Assembly (NCBI GenBank): GCA_029237695.1
Contig: CM055279.1
Location: forward strand, 22,695,919 to 22,759,918
DNA length: 64,000 nt
Source: Conchocele bisecta
Lineage: Eukaryota; Mollusca; Bivalvia; Lucinida; Thyasiridae
Reading direction: 5' to 3'
A program made the translations under genes and the position numbers. The notes below the pieces were generated by a model. That model saw nothing but the letters and a program-made list of their open reading frames with translations. It ran no database searches and was not told where the DNA came from. Below are positions 1 through 12,324 of the stretch, one piece after another (positions within the stretch are counted from its first letter, which is position 1; the number at the start of each line of letters is the position of its first letter).

Positions 1-260
1 TAACCGTACATCCTTAAATGTTTTGAAAGAACATACCGAGAATAAAATAAACATACCATTAAAATATATATTTCATTATGAATTGCATTAATTTATGTTG
101 CATGTTATTGCTCGTAAAAAATGCCCGGCCATTATGTACCAGTGTAACGTGTACGGCACTGGCGCGAGCTCGTTCGCTCAACACAACAACTATAACAAGC
201 TGTGATACAACTGGTAGCGTGTCTGCCGCACCGCTACGATCGCTCCAGCACTATACTATG
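1..260. other. no recognisable feature
   Basis: AT-rich sequence without a convincing coding region, repeat or RNA gene. Confidence 0.5.
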
Positions 261-450
261 AGTTTCCACTCCTACAAACTTCTATGAGCTCCTACGAACT
301 TATATGAGCTTCAACTCCTATGAACTCCTATCAGCTCCTACGAACTTCTGCTCCTATGAGCTCCAACTCATGTGACCTACTATGAGCGCCTACGAACTTC
401 ATCTCATATGAACTCATATCAGCTCCTACGAACTTCAGCTCCTATCAACA
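261..450. repeat. degenerate short tandem repeat, about 20-bp unit
   Basis: The words CTCCTACGAACTT, CTCCTATGA and ATGAGCT recur about ten times in direct orientation with small length changes. This is a degenerate minisatellite. No coding frame persists through it. Confidence 0.75.
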
Positions 451-1264
451 CACGTGCACAGGCAATGTCTTAATTTAGTGGGAATCAATAATATATACAG
501 TTTAAAATGGTTATTGATTACAGCAAATGTGCTCATGGGAATTTACTAATTTTATTTAAAAGTTATTAGGACATGAATAGATGGACGCCTCGCAATGGGA
601 CGAATGTTATGCTGTCTAGGTTAAACACAGCTGGCCCTGTGCATACGGTCTGTCAACGTATTCTGACTCCTATCAAGTCCCGTCTTAACAATAGCTGCTA
701 TATATACTCCAACTATCTTCCACATAGTTTCCAGCGGACCTGTAGCTATACCAATGTACCAGCTCCTAGTTAAGTCACAACCCTCTAAGAAGGCGACTTC
801 CGGTATTCATTTTAATACCTTTCGCTATTCCCCAGTATATATATGTATATGTAAATTGTAAATGCTTGAATGTAACGACGGCACTGGCTCGATGATCTTG
901 CATGTCGTCTCCCAAGAAGGGGAGAAAAGAAGGAATGCGACGATTCTCTGTATTTATACCCAGATGATACAGCGCTCTCTGTGGCTTTCCAGTTCCGCCT
1001 GGTGGTTTCCGGATTTAGCCGACAAGGACGGAAATTGTCGACTATTTAGACCAAGCAAGTTCCAGAAGCCCATTGTGAGACCTCCAAGAGTTATCACGCT
1101 TACCAGTAACCTGCCGGACTCAAGGTAGCGAGGCTTCCGAGTAGTCCCGATGGCAGGAATTATATTGCACACGTCCGTCCGAAACGGATTGCTGTATTTG
1201 GTCTATATACGCAGAAAAACAATTAACTTCAGTGGTGTCCAAATCATGTCAGCAAATTGGTTCA
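451..1264. other. unannotated; shares an 18-mer with 15.55 kb
   Basis: No gene is recognised. The word TAACGACGGCACTGGCTC near 870 recurs near 15557, at the edge of the other large array of the repeat family that starts here at about 1275. It may be a fragment of that family's flank. Confidence 0.4.
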
Positions 1265-1274
1265 TACATATGAC

Positions 1275-2712
1275 GAACACCAGAGGAGAATGTGACATTG
1301 AGTTCATATGTGTTTTAAAAAAAAAAGTGATATTTTTAGATGGCGGTCATCTTGGATTAAGCGATGACTCTCATTTTACCAAATCTGAAAATGCTTCACC
1401 CAAGGATCTTAACTTACTATGAACTTTGGCCAGAATCGGCCACGTGGTTCCTTAGAAAAAGACGTTCAAAATCTCGAGTAAATGGACCTTTTGGCGGCCA
1501 TCATGGATGACATAATCATCCGATTCCGACAAATATTGCACCAGAGCAATCGCCTCATCGATATATACCTTCAATGTGATATATGACATGAGCATATTCA
1601 GTCAAAAATGAAATTTGACCCAACCGGCTACGCCCATTTTTGACACCGGGGTCATCTTGGATTAGCGACGACCTCTGTTTTAACAAATCTGAAATACTTC
1701 ACCCATGGACCATAACTGTGAAATTTGGCCACCATGGGCCAAGCGGTTCGTGTGAAGAAGAATGTTGAAATCTCTAATAAAAGAATTACCTTTTGACCTT
1801 TCGGCGGCCATCTTGGATGACAAGACCATCCAATTTCAACAAAAATGTACCAGAGCAATCGCCTCTTTGATACCTTCGATTTAATATAGACATGACCATA
1901 TTCGGTGAAAAACAAAATTTGACCCAAATTTGACCCCACGGGCCACGCCCATTTTTGACCCCGGGGTCACCATTCTAACAACTATGAAAGAGCATTGTAC
2001 ATGGATCATTCCTACCAAGTTTTGTCAAAATCCGGCTGGCGGTTCAGGAAAATAAACTTTTTTAAGAATTTGTGCTATTTTTAGACGGCGGCCATCTTGG
2101 ATTAGTGACGACCTCTGTTTTAACAAATCTGTAAAGACTTCACACATGGACCATAACTGTGAAGTTTGGCCACCATGGGCCAAGCGGTTCGTGTGAAGAA
2201 GAATTTTGAAATCTCTAATAAAATAACGATATTTTGACCTTTCGGCGGCCATCTTGGATGACATAACCATCCGATTTCGACAAAAAATGCACCAGAGTGA
2301 TCGCCTCGTTGATATCTTCGATTTGGTATATAACATGACCATATTCGGTCAAATACACGAGCCACGCCCATTTGTTGACCCTGGGGTCACCATTTTAACA
2401 ACTTTGAAAGAGCATTATAGATCGATCATTCCTACCAAGTTTTGTCGAAATCTGCTTGGCGGTTATTGAGAAGAAGATTTTTGAAGAATTTGTGCTATAT
2501 TTTGACGGCGGCCATCTTGGATTACGTAATGACGTCATTTTAACAATTTTGTAATCCCCCTACCTAAGGACCATGGCCATGAAGTTTGGTGACTATAGGC
2601 CAAATTGTTAACGAGGAAAAGACGTTTGAAATGTTCACGGACGACGACGACGGACGACGACGGACACATTGCGGTAACAATAGCTCACATGAGCGAAGGT
2701 GAGCTAATAAAA
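1275..2712 (+). mobile_element. pearl-like non-autonomous element, family A, ~430-bp tandem core
   Basis: The phrase 'gccatcttggatta..gacgacctct' recurs at about 1661, 2101 and 2521, so the core unit is about 420-440 bp. Each unit also carries 'ggccaagcggttc', 'cggcggccatcttggatga' and 'gaccccggggtcac'. After the last unit comes a GACGACGGACGAC tract (about 2637-2668), then a stem-loop (AGCTCAC..GTGAGCT, about 2684-2707) followed by AA. Related copies are at 15575-17350, 37980-38150 and 54597-55045. Tandem core, GAC-rich microsatellite and terminal hairpin match the architecture of oyster pearl elements. There is no protein-coding capacity. The left end appears truncated: it begins at the 'accagaggagaatgtgacatt' word that lies inside the copy at 17.3 kb. 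Confidence 0.7.
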
Positions 2713-3796
2713 AAGGTATTAAATAATTTAATAGATTCTTCACAAACATGATTTATTAAAGGTAGATATATTGGAGAAAATATAAGGCTCTTATCCGAAG
2801 TAATTGAACACGCAAATGATAAAAATATATTAGGAATCCTATTATTCGCCGATTTTGAAAAAGCATTTGATAGTATAAGCCATGAGTATATAATGAAGGT
2901 ACTAACCTTTCTAAACTTCGGACCCAGCTTAATAAAATGGATTGAAATATTTTATCATAATATATCTAGTTGTGTACCGAATAATGGCTATCTTTCACAT
3001 TGTTTTTGCTTGGGAAGAGGAGTAAGACAAGGATGTCCATTATCTCCTTATTTATTCATAATCGCAATAGAAATACTCTCGCACAGTGTCCGAACAAATC
3101 AATTAATAAAAGGAATAAATATGAATAGTGAAGAAATAAAAAATACTATGTTCGCGGATGATGCAACATTTTGCATGAATGGGTCCAGACAATCTCTCGA
3201 AATATTAATTAGTACAATAGATAATTTTGGAAACATTTCAGGTTTACGTTTAAACTATTATAAGTCAATATTGTTTAGAACAGGTTCGACGAAGAACTCT
3301 ACAATTACGTACTATGATGATAAACCATTTTCATAGGCTGCAGATGTGGCCAAAACTTTAGGGATATATTTTTGTAATGATAGAAATAAAGTGCATAGTT
3401 TAAACATAGATCCTAAAATAAAGGAATTTCAGCAATGTTTAGGCAAATGGAAAAAAAGAAAGCTCACAATACTAGGTAAAATAACTGTCATTAAAAGTTT
3501 TGCATTTCCAAAATTAATATTCCCTTTAACAGTTCTAGACAATCCTGATCAGGAGACTTTAAAGCAAATTATACGCATTATGTTGGATTTTCTCTGGGAT
3601 TCAAAGGTCAAAAGACTTGCATAAACTGAAAATCACGGATAATGGAAAGTACTATATTTAAACTATTTGAAGCCTTTTGGTGGTGTACATATATTTGAAG
3701 GAAATGTAAACCAAACAGACGTAAAACATTTGATAAAAAATAAGTTATTGACAAATGTTCTTAAATCATGGTGCAAGCTAAACTTCTGCGATAATA
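2713..3796 (+). pseudogene. L1/Tx1-like LINE reverse transcriptase remnant
   Basis: One frame, interrupted by stops, runs from fingers to thumb of a non-LTR reverse transcriptase. It starts at VLNNLIDSSQT, then meets a TGA (2749 region), then reads FIKGRYIGENIRL. Motif A is LLFADFEKAFDS, motif B is GRGVRQGCPLSPYLF, and the catalytic box is FADD (about 3151-3162). The frame is cut again by TAG at 3334-3336. It resumes as a thumb-like segment (LGKWKKRKLTILGKITVIKS) to a TAA at 3622-3624 and ends as NKLLTNVLKSWCKLNF just before a GA repeat. The endonuclease half is absent. The 5' end abuts the hairpin end of the preceding element without a gap. At least three in-frame stops show it is dead. Fold and motifs are clear; the clade is judged from the FIKGRYIGENIR and RQGCPLSPYLF motifs. 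Confidence 0.9.
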
Positions 3797-3797
3797 C

Positions 3798-3834
<37 letters not shown>

Positions 3835-3837
3835 GAG

Positions 3838-3872
<35 letters not shown>

Positions 3873-3926
3873 TGAGAGGAGGAGAGAGAGAGAGAGAGAG
3901 AGAGATAGGAGAGAGGAGAGAGAGAG

Positions 3927-3968
<42 letters not shown>

Positions 3969-4140
3969 GAGATGAGAGAAGAGAGAGATGAGAGAGAGAG
4001 AGAGAGAGAGATGAGAGATGAGAGAGAGATGAGAGATGAGAGAGAGAGAGATGAGAGAGAGAGATGAGAGAGATGAGAGAGAGAGATGAGAGAGAGAGAG
4101 ATGAGAGATGAGAGAGAGAGAGGGGGAGGGGAGGGGAGGG

Positions 4141-4171
<31 letters not shown>

Positions 4172-4205
4172 TGAGAGAGAGAGAGATGAGAGATGAGAGC
4201 TTTTA

Positions 4206-4263
<58 letters not shown>
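3797..4263. repeat. (GA)n / (GAGAT)n microsatellite
   Basis: About 465 bp of GA dinucleotides interrupted by ATGAGA variants and a short GGGGAGGGGAG patch near 4122-4142. It separates two LINE fragments that both point into it. Confidence 0.98.
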
Positions 4264-4267
<4 letters not shown>

Positions 4268-6178
4268 ATAACTAGTTATGTTATTAACGGGAGGAGGTAT
4301 AAGATTCGAAACATAACTAGGTAATTGATTGTTGTAATTTGCAGATCATGATTTATTATACCTTCTACAGCATCGATATTGCTTGAAGAAAGTGATAGAG
4401 AGCTGTCGTCGGCAAACAGTCGAACAATACTTAATAGATGGTCAGTTATATCGTTGACGTATATTAAGAAAAGCAATGGGCCAATCACCGAACTTTGCGG
4501 CACACCAGCGGTTATTGGTTTAGTATCTGAAGATGTGGAACGTATAGATACAGATTGAGTCCTGTTAGTTAAATAGTTTTCAATCCAGTTTAAAATATGA
4601 CCATTTATTCCATTTTTTCTCAACTTAAATAATAATCCTTTGTGCCACACTCTGTCAAACGCCTTAGAAATATCACAGAATACCATACAAGTAGATTGTC
4701 TTGCATCAAGTGCCTGGCATATTTGGTGGTAGATATCTATAAGTTGATATACCGTTGAGTGGCCTGGCAAAAAACCAGATTGTCTATCATATATTAACTG
4801 TTCTGTATGCAAGTGATTGTAAATATGTTTGAACATTAGTCTTTCAATTACTTTTTCTACACAGATTAGTAGAGATATCGGACGATAATTTGAAGGTGTC
4901 TGTGTACAACCTTTCTTAAATAGGGGTATTACATTTGCTTATTTCCATTCCGTTGGAAAATGACTTTCGTTTATAGATCTATTAAAGAGGGTTGCCAACG
5001 GTTTTGAGACAGTGGCAACTTTCCTTTCAACATTCTGTGACTAATTAAATCTTTTCCACAAGCTTTATTTGTTTGAAATATTTTTAGTATGTCACTAACT
5101 TCAGACTTATTTATAATTATCATATCTAGAACCTGGTCCGTTTTTAAACTAAACGGTGGTAGAGTTGAGTTAGTATCATTAACCGTCGATATTGAAACGA
5201 AAAAAATGTTCAGACAATTTGCTTTTTCAATACCTGAATAAAAGTAATTAACGTTGGTACCATTGTTTCTTTTTAAAGGAGGGATAGTATCACTTGATTT
5301 ACTATCTTTCACAAAATGACGGATTAGTTTCCAGAAGTAACGTTTGTCATTTGAAAAAGATTCTGTTAAATTCAGTTCAATAGCATTATAAAAAGCTTCT
5401 CTAGCATGTTTTTTCATATTATTAACTTTATTCCTAAGTGTTTTATATTTAATCCAATCGTTTGCCTTACCGGAATGTGTTGCCTTCCTCCTTTGTTTAT
5501 CTCTTAAGTTGCTTATTCGACTGATTTCAAAATCATATCACGGTTTATCGTTAGGCCGTACTGTGACTTGACTGCATGGAATACATTGTTTAGCTAACTC
5601 AATGAACTACTTTGTAAAATATTCAGATGCATCATCTACACTGCCATTATTCAAAACACTCCAATCACAACCGGATATTAAGTCATTAAATTCATCAAAG
5701 TCGGCCCTTTTAAGGCTTTTATAGTTCCATACTGTCCGTGTATATGAAATGTCATACGGAATTGCAGCTGGTATAATAATGCATGTTGCCATATGATCAC
5801 TTATAGTTTGCAGAATAGATAATGCATCACTCTTAAGAATGACCTGGTTTTGATTCACGATAATTGGATCTAATAAGGTTGAGGTAGTAGCAGTTATTCG
5901 AGTTGGCGTTACAATGACATTTTTCATGGTATTCAAAATCATGATATCTTTTAGTTTGTGGTTTTGTACATTTAACTGATCCTCATTTACATCACCAACA
6001 ATAATAATATTGTTTGATTTATCGGATACATATTCTATGTTTCGATTTAATAAATCCCAGAATTCTACGTTGGAAGACGGTTGTCGTTAGATCGTACCAA
6101 TATAGAAAATATCACGCTGTGTCTTTACTTGAATCCGTATTGTTTTATCCCAAAATATTTCTAAATTTTGCATTCTCT
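4264..6178 (-). pseudogene. CR1/Jockey-like LINE remnant, endonuclease C-terminus plus reverse transcriptase
   Basis: Read on the minus strand from about 6178 down. The endonuclease end shows DIFYIGTI-stop-RQPSSN, then NIIIVGDVNEDQLN, TLLDPIIVNQ and the SDH signature (SDHMAT). A linker with YFWKLIRHFVKD follows. The reverse transcriptase begins about 4900: NYRPISLL-like region, RQSGFLPGHSTVYQL, motif A FCDISKAFDRVWHKGL, motif B AGVPQSSVIGPLLFLIYVNDI and catalytic FADDSS (about 4400). Breaks: a stop replaces the Tyr of the usual GTIYRQP, a frame change lies near 5000-5020, and a stop lies near 4937. The 3' third is missing at the GA repeat. A short direct repeat of ATACAATATG (6190-6220) borders its 5' side. 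It is inactive. Confidence 0.9.
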
Positions 6179-6221
6179 CTGATAATATATACAATATGAT
6201 ACAATATGATACAATATGGAC

Positions 6222-7639
6222 GTCACATAGGACGGCCAATATAGTTTCAGACTATTTTTAAATTACTATAATCATATATGAAAGGAAATTATATATGACT
6301 AAAGTCAATTTCATGACAAACTTGTACGCAGGAAAGTGAAGATCATGTTTCAAAAAGGCAGTATTTGTGTGACTTTTCGGCATTAAAACGCCATGTACAC
6401 GTGCTCAATATTTGTAGACGGTGTGTGTAAAATGTCATATTGATTGCCACAGCACTGCTGGAGTTGAATACATATATAGTATACCTAATACTAACGTGTA
6501 TACAGTAAACTGTAGATAAATGGCTACATTGAAAAGGCACTATTGTTCCATGGTCATTGTCATTATTTACGATAACCATATGGTCTTAAAATATCATAAT
6601 CATATGTGTCAATATAAAGTTGCTCAGTGCCTTGATGGTCCAAATGGCGTTTCATTTGTTGACAATAATTATTGTCATATTATGACTTGACAAAGACAGA
6701 GACACTCTAGACCTACGCATGCAGATCTACATTAGGTTGTGCCATGAAGGAAAACCAGTGGATATTGCTTCCATATCATTGACTCTCGCAGAAAGCTGAT
6801 ATGCTTTGATTGAACACGAATTATGAGGCATGTTATTTGGTCCGAAACAAGTTTGTGTACGGACTGACTTTTCAAGTGGAATACGATCAATTGCCTCTCA
6901 TCTACATTGTGAAACAAAACACTATTCAAGTCCTTCCAGATAACATGATATTTTACTGCTGCTGAAGCAATATGACCTGTCCATGAAACATGTTTCTGGC
7001 GAAAACATACTAGTTCCCGGTCCCGCTATGCCCGACAAGTTGTAATAGTAACATCCAATAAATCCTAACTTTACTAAGGGTATGAATTCACAAGTACATG
7101 CAGTATTCGCAAGCTTACCTGTCAGGGATCACGAGTTGCAAGTAAAACAAACTTGACTGAGTAAGATGCACAATTGATTCTGCTAGAACAAATTGCAGAA
7201 CGCAATGTCCACAGAAAATAGTGGCGGTATGAGATCACAGATATAGAGATCAGCTGAAAGGATATAATCTCATAGTTCTCATTCCACTCGAGTCCAAGAT
7301 GTTGCAAGCTGTGCACAATGGTCATCTAGGCATTTGGAAATGTATCAGACGAGCGCAAGATCATACTATGGTCTGGTAAAATCGATCAGATCCAGTCATC
7401 AACAGAGCAAGAAAATATTATGATAAGAACACAGTAGCTTTAAACTTAAAATAGCTAAACACTGGTGCCCTAGTTGGACTCCATAAAGATAGCAAACTCT
7501 TGAGACATGTTGCAGTCTGTTAGTGCAATACCAGATCATACATTCTAGACACTGCATATGGTCATTATATCGCGGTAACAGACACTTTCTCATGAAAGTA
7601 AGGGAGACTATAACACATTTACCTTTGCAATGCAATACA
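6222..7639. other. no recognisable feature
   Basis: AT-rich sequence. Short open frames on both strands show no family motifs. Confidence 0.5.
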
Positions 7640-8680
7640 CAATACATTGATATAAACTTTATTGGATAAAATAGATGACTTGCCATATTCTTTATCTTCT
7701 TAGCTTAAAGGAAAACACATGCGCTGACCAAGATAGCATTTGAAGGAGCATAACTACCGTATAAGCCACAACAGTATTAACATTTTGAAGATAGTGATGG
7801 CTGCTACCACAGTACTAGTTAGCATAAAATCTCAACGGTTTGTGTTAATTGTATTATGAGTACAAGCAGAAGAAACGTACAAAATATCACCACTGCAATA
7901 CAAATGTACAATTAATATTAGATTGTCAAGTTTAAAATGGAGTGGATGTTTAAAATAAAATGGCCGCCATTTAAAAATATACCGAAATAATTATGCCAAT
8001 ATTTCTCATCCATAATAATATGTTTTGGCTGGGGAAAAACACCAAATATAATGACGTTGACGTTAAATATAAATTGATTTCAATACCGGGCATTTTTAAA
8101 TTCACAATGGCGACCATTTGACTCTTAGAAATAAACTTCAGTTGTATTGTATGTGGTATATAGATATGTTTTCCAGCAAAAACATACGTGCCAATGACAA
8201 TATCATTTTAAGAACGTAACTACAGCCACAGAAATACTTGAATGTGTAATAAATATGTGATGTGGCGATGTACATAGCACACTTAGTTTCGGTGGCCATT
8301 TTGAAGATAAAGATTACTCGTAGCACAGTACAAGTTAGAAATAATCTCAGCAGACTGTATTCAAAGAAATATGAGTATAACCAGAATGAAAATACAAAAT
8401 GTTACCACGACAATCAAAAATGTACAATTATTATTGGATTTCCAAATTGTAAATGGGCAGCCATTTTTAAAACCCAAATGGCCGGTATCTCAAAATGTAT
8501 TGAAATCATTCTGCCGATATGTCTTGTCCATAATAATATGCTTTTCGCTGCAAAATGCCACACATAATGACTTTGACCTCGCAATATATATTTCAATGGC
8601 GGCCATTTTGAATTTCAATATAGCGGCCATGTGCCTTATTAAAAAAATGGAACCAACTCTGTTGTGTATGTGTGTATAGA
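7640..8680. repeat. diverged tandem duplication, ~520-bp unit
   Basis: Matching landmarks lie about 520 bp apart: 'cataataatatg' at about 8010 and 8529, 'aatgtacaattaatatt' against 'aatgtacaattattatt', and 'gctaccacagtactagtta' against 'gtagcacagtacaagtta'. Both halves carry ATGGC(G/C)GCCAT-type words. It is old and diverged, with no coding evidence. Confidence 0.6.
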
Positions 8681-8814
8681 TACACATTGGTTCAGACAAT
8701 GTAGTAAACATTTTCACAATAAGTATTGAATAAGTCATGAAACCTGTAAGAGTTGTATTACTTTCTTTATATATTATACTTGCACTTAGACATTCTACAA
8801 GTTTAATATATTTA

Positions 8815-8977
8815 GGAGATAACTGTATTGAAATTTGTAATTTGGGGAGATACTCGGTGGATTTACGGTTGGAAACAGGTTTACGGCGATGCCGCAGGCG
8901 GAGACGTACATCGAAGTTTCCAACCGTAAATACACCGAGTATCTCCCCAAATTACAAATTTCAATACGGTTATCTCT
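8815..8977. repeat. inverted repeat, 62-bp arms, MITE-like
   Basis: Left arm 8815-8876 and right arm 8916-8977 are near-perfect reverse complements (for example 'ggggagatactcggtg' against 'caccgagtatctcccc') around a 39-bp spacer. It could extrude a long hairpin. A palindromic MITE is the likeliest origin. Confidence 0.85.
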
Positions 8978-9529
8978 ATTCTAATGTACGACCATGATTT
9001 CTGACTAATTTTCCCGATTTCTGAACCAAATACCAACCAATATGGGCATACCCATTACAACCCTCACACTATTGGCCGATTTACACCTTGTCTGCAACCG
9101 CCATAAACTGACAACTGACAATGGGTCAAACAACATGTATCTCCCTTGCATTTATCTCATAATTTATTTTGGATGATCTCCCTTGGCTGCTAGAATGCAT
9201 AAGTTAAATTAAAACATCGAAATAAGACTCTTTTTACCATAAAAAACGTATTCAAATCACGTTCAATAACTTCTTAAGAACGATATTAAAAGGTTTTGAG
9301 ACATATTAATTGGATAACTTATTCATTACATGAGGATTTGGGGAGGAGTTGGGAGGAAATGAGGATTTGGGGAGGATTTGGGTGAATCGTGCGCCCCGGA
9401 CAGCGGTTTGTTTACATGTAACGCTCGTGCGGCGCAAAATCTACAACAACAACAATGACCATATATGGCAAACTGTAACTTGGTGTATGACCTACATTGC
9501 TGGGAATTCCCATTCAAAGTTAGAAAAAA
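8978..9529. other. no firm feature; short GGA-rich direct repeat
   Basis: Two direct copies of ATGAGGATTTGGGGAGGA lie at about 9330-9378. Otherwise nothing is recognised. The GC-rich stretch at 9386-9440 may be upstream sequence of the candidate exon at 9530. Confidence 0.4.
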
Positions 9530-9672
9530 ATGGCCGACATCGCTGATGCTTGCTTGTCGAGCTCGACATTTTACAGTTTTATAAGTGGATCACTTAATGA
9601 TTGTCATAGTTATGGTTGTGTATATTCACCATTTCACAGTGAATTTTGGAAATTATATGGCGATGGATGTTG
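9530..9672 (+). CDS. weak candidate first exon, unknown protein
   Basis: An ATG in good context (AAAAAATGGCC) opens a 48-codon frame beginning MADIADACLSSSTFYSF and rich in Ser, Tyr, Phe and Cys. The frame reaches TAA at 9674, but a plausible splice donor (TTG|GTAAAC) lies at 9673, so it could be a first coding exon. No family is recognised and no second exon was found. The next recognisable item is a MITE at 9778. It may be chance. Confidence 0.2.
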
Positions 9673-9777
9673 GTAAACGGCTGGGGTCGTAGGCGGTACA
9701 AGTACGTGATTTTCCACCCTTTGCTCGTGATAGTGGAAGTCCACTTAAGTAGCCAGTGTTGTGACAGGGCACCACAT

Positions 9778-10002
9778 CAGGGGCGGATCTAGCATTTGAG
9801 GAACGGCAGGCTGTCCTATTTTCGAGCTCCACAGAGTGTAGCGAGTATGCTCTCCGCAAATGTACTTTCCTGTGTTTTACGGCATTTAAATTCAGACTCC
9901 AACTAGGCCTAGTGGTAAACTGTGATCTATGTAAACTCCGTGGCTGAACGGGTGTGTTGCAACCCCGGACCAACCCCCCCCCCCGCTCTAGATCCGCCCC
10001 TG
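9778..10002. mobile_element. MITE with CAGGGGCGGATCTAG-type terminal inverted repeats
   Basis: Begins CAGGGGCGGATCTAG and ends CTAGATCCGCCCCTG, a near-perfect terminal inverted repeat. The interior 'ttcctgtgttttacggcatt' and 'gatctatgtaaactccgtgg' recurs in the element at 47577-47934. CAG-starting ends suggest a hAT-type MITE, but no clear 8-bp target duplication was seen. Confidence 0.75.
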
Positions 10003-10487
10003 GACATGACCTTGATGCTGGACAGGTAACAGCTGTTTAGTGGATACATAGTTGGAAGGGCTCTCGTCTTATTGATTAGCTCCAGCATTTTTGGAGAATA
10101 GCCGAATACTCACGTTTCTGGTTGTCGGAACAACCTCCATTGCATGACATCACGGAACTTTCAGGGTGAAACGGCGCGTAGGAATACATCTAATTATGTA
10201 AATGTGATCACATGACATGTTACCTACGTGTAAATCGTGGATTTACTTGCAGGTAATTGATCGATCAGCCAATCAGATTTCGACAATTTCATTAAGGTGC
10301 ATTAGAAATAACTATATATGGTCCGCGCTCTGTGAAAACCAGCCGTAATGACAACGTCATGAAAGCCTGAAAATGACGTCGCAAAGCTACGCTTAAATTT
10401 ACCAACGTCACGTCGGATTTTGACACTTGAAATCGTTGCGTCATTGCAATAAGTTGTCCTATTTATAGCCGTACGCTTTACTAATTG
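10003..10487. other. no recognisable feature
   Basis: Contains several TGACGTC-like words (10370-10430) but no gene start was recognised nearby. Confidence 0.4.
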
Positions 10488-10805
10488 CAGGCGCGGATCC
10501 AGATTTCGGGGTTAGGGGGGGGGGGGGGGGGGGGGGCGTAACTATTTTGCATACTGAATATATTATCGACTACGCTCGTTCGTAGACCGAGCTGAGCTCG
10601 GGATAGCGCTAGGGGGGTCCGGGGGAATTCCCCCCCTTGAACATTTTTGAAATCCACATCGCATTTCCTGCGTTCTGGCGCATTTTGGACCAAAACTATT
10701 GACACTGTCACAGTATGTTTAGACATGATTTTAATTTTAGGGGGGGGGGGGGGCCGGCCGCCCGGCCTCCCCCCCCCCCCCCCCCCCCCTCTGAATCCGC
10801 CCATG
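10488..10805. mobile_element. MITE with CAGGCGCGGATCCAG-type ends and poly-G/C runs
   Basis: Starts CAGGCGCGGATCCAG and ends CTGAATCCGCCCATG. It holds a long G run (10515-10536 region) and paired G/C runs at 10741-10789. The inner part ('gaaatccacatcgcatttcc', 'gcgcattttggacca') recurs in reverse at 34753-34969, so this is a dispersed family. Confidence 0.75.
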
Positions 10806-11119
10806 AATTGTGGCTCACAATACTTTAATGTTAGATACGCGTGACAGAATTTTACTGTTGTTTTCATAGTGGTTCAGATAGTTGTCTGCTTTTTCGGTTT
10901 CCTTCAAGGAAACACGTAGTGATTTTGTTGATTATTTTGTTTATACAAATGGGCATATTGCAAATTATTGTTATAATATATTATATGGAAAACTTGTGAA
11001 ATGACATTTGAAACTAAATAACCATACGACCGGTATGTTTAGATAACACATCACACAATCAGTATTATGTAATCATAATGCTAATATTTCTTTAATACCT
11101 TATTTTTATATTTATATAG
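10806..11119. other. no recognisable feature
   Basis: AT-rich. The last 20 bases before 11120 are T/A-rich and end TATATAG, which could be a splice acceptor for the next entry. Confidence 0.35.
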
Positions 11120-11310
11120 CAATTACAAACAAACGCGAGAACAAAGTAAAGTTATACAATGATGAATTAAATTACTGGGACACGTATTCTGGATATAATT
11201 GGCCACGAATAGAACTGGACATAGGTGTTAATTCGTTTAATTTACTGGCTCACCTGTCGAATATTTCTAAAATAAACATAAAATACAATTTCAAATTGTC
11301 AGACAAATAA
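11120..11310 (+). CDS. weak candidate terminal exon, unknown protein
   Basis: After a T-rich stretch ending in AG at 11118-11119, a frame stays open for 62 codons to TAA (11308-11310). It contains LYNDELNYWDTYSGYNWPR, and IELDIGVNSFNLL follows. Its composition (Trp, Asp, Gly, Pro) is unusual for random AT-rich sequence. No Met start, no recognised family and no partner exon were found. It could be a terminal exon or a relic; chance is not excluded. Confidence 0.2.
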
Positions 11311-12324
11311 TCGTATCACAGATATAAATTACGGTGGTGTTAATTACGCGGCTCCTGAGGGCATATCGCACCAAGTTAACACTGGGCCAAACATGTGTAT
11401 ATTTAGTGTGTTGGTATTGTGTTACAGGAATATTTACTGCGAGCATATTAGTAGCCACCAGAGACGTACTAGCATACTGATGTATATGTATCTGCTACCA
11501 CTTACATGTACCGCGCCACGTATGTTTAGCGACTTTCAAAAGTATCACATGGAATCAGCCGTGCGATTGCCGTTTGATAACAATGTTAAATATTCTTTCA
11601 AATGACCACTTATAAATATGGTTATACGAATGTATAGCATATATTTTACTAGTATATTTGCAATCATTGCAGACCCTGATCAGGCTGCGCAGATGCACAG
11701 GTCTCTAACATTTACAAATTTAAGAAGTCCTACTTTAGATCGTTGTTAATTTATACTTACTACATTGTACTAAACACTGGACGTCTGCGTGCTTTGTTTT
11801 TTTATCAAAGGTCAGTTCTAGTCGGAGGCGTGTAAATAATATAAAACAAATACACACATTTCAGATTTGCAGATTCAACGCCACTAAATTCAAGTTCGTG
11901 CAGCGTCATTCCAACGAAATCAATGTTGAGATCGGGACAAATTTAGTGTGTAAATCACTGACTGAATTCAAAATACATGTAGTACATGTACGTACGCCAG
12001 GCATTTGATCATTCTGAGCCGTAGTTGCGTGTTATGCTATCACGAACAGACATTATCACCCGAGATAAATGACCAAGAAACTCATCAAAAATAAGAGGGA
12101 ATGGGGGTCAGTGCAGCCTCATTATAAAATGGTATTATTTATAAATAGAAGATGGTAGTGTACGAGACCAAGTGGGTGGGGTAATGGGATTTTTTTTTAA
12201 TAGGCATTTTTTTTGGTGTCCATAGTCCGAGTCTTCCACCTGTGGCAGCAAACATGACCAAGCATTGGGCTATTCCAGTTTATAAGTACCATCCCCTCCC
12301 CATGGAAGAGATTTTTACCTACGA
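11311..12324. other. no recognisable feature
   Basis: No coding or repeat signal stands out on either strand. Confidence 0.4.

Noticed and set aside
3667..3975. Arg/Glu-rich open frame
   Set aside because: It is the LINE remnant running into a GA microsatellite; the RERERE stretch is translated simple repeat.
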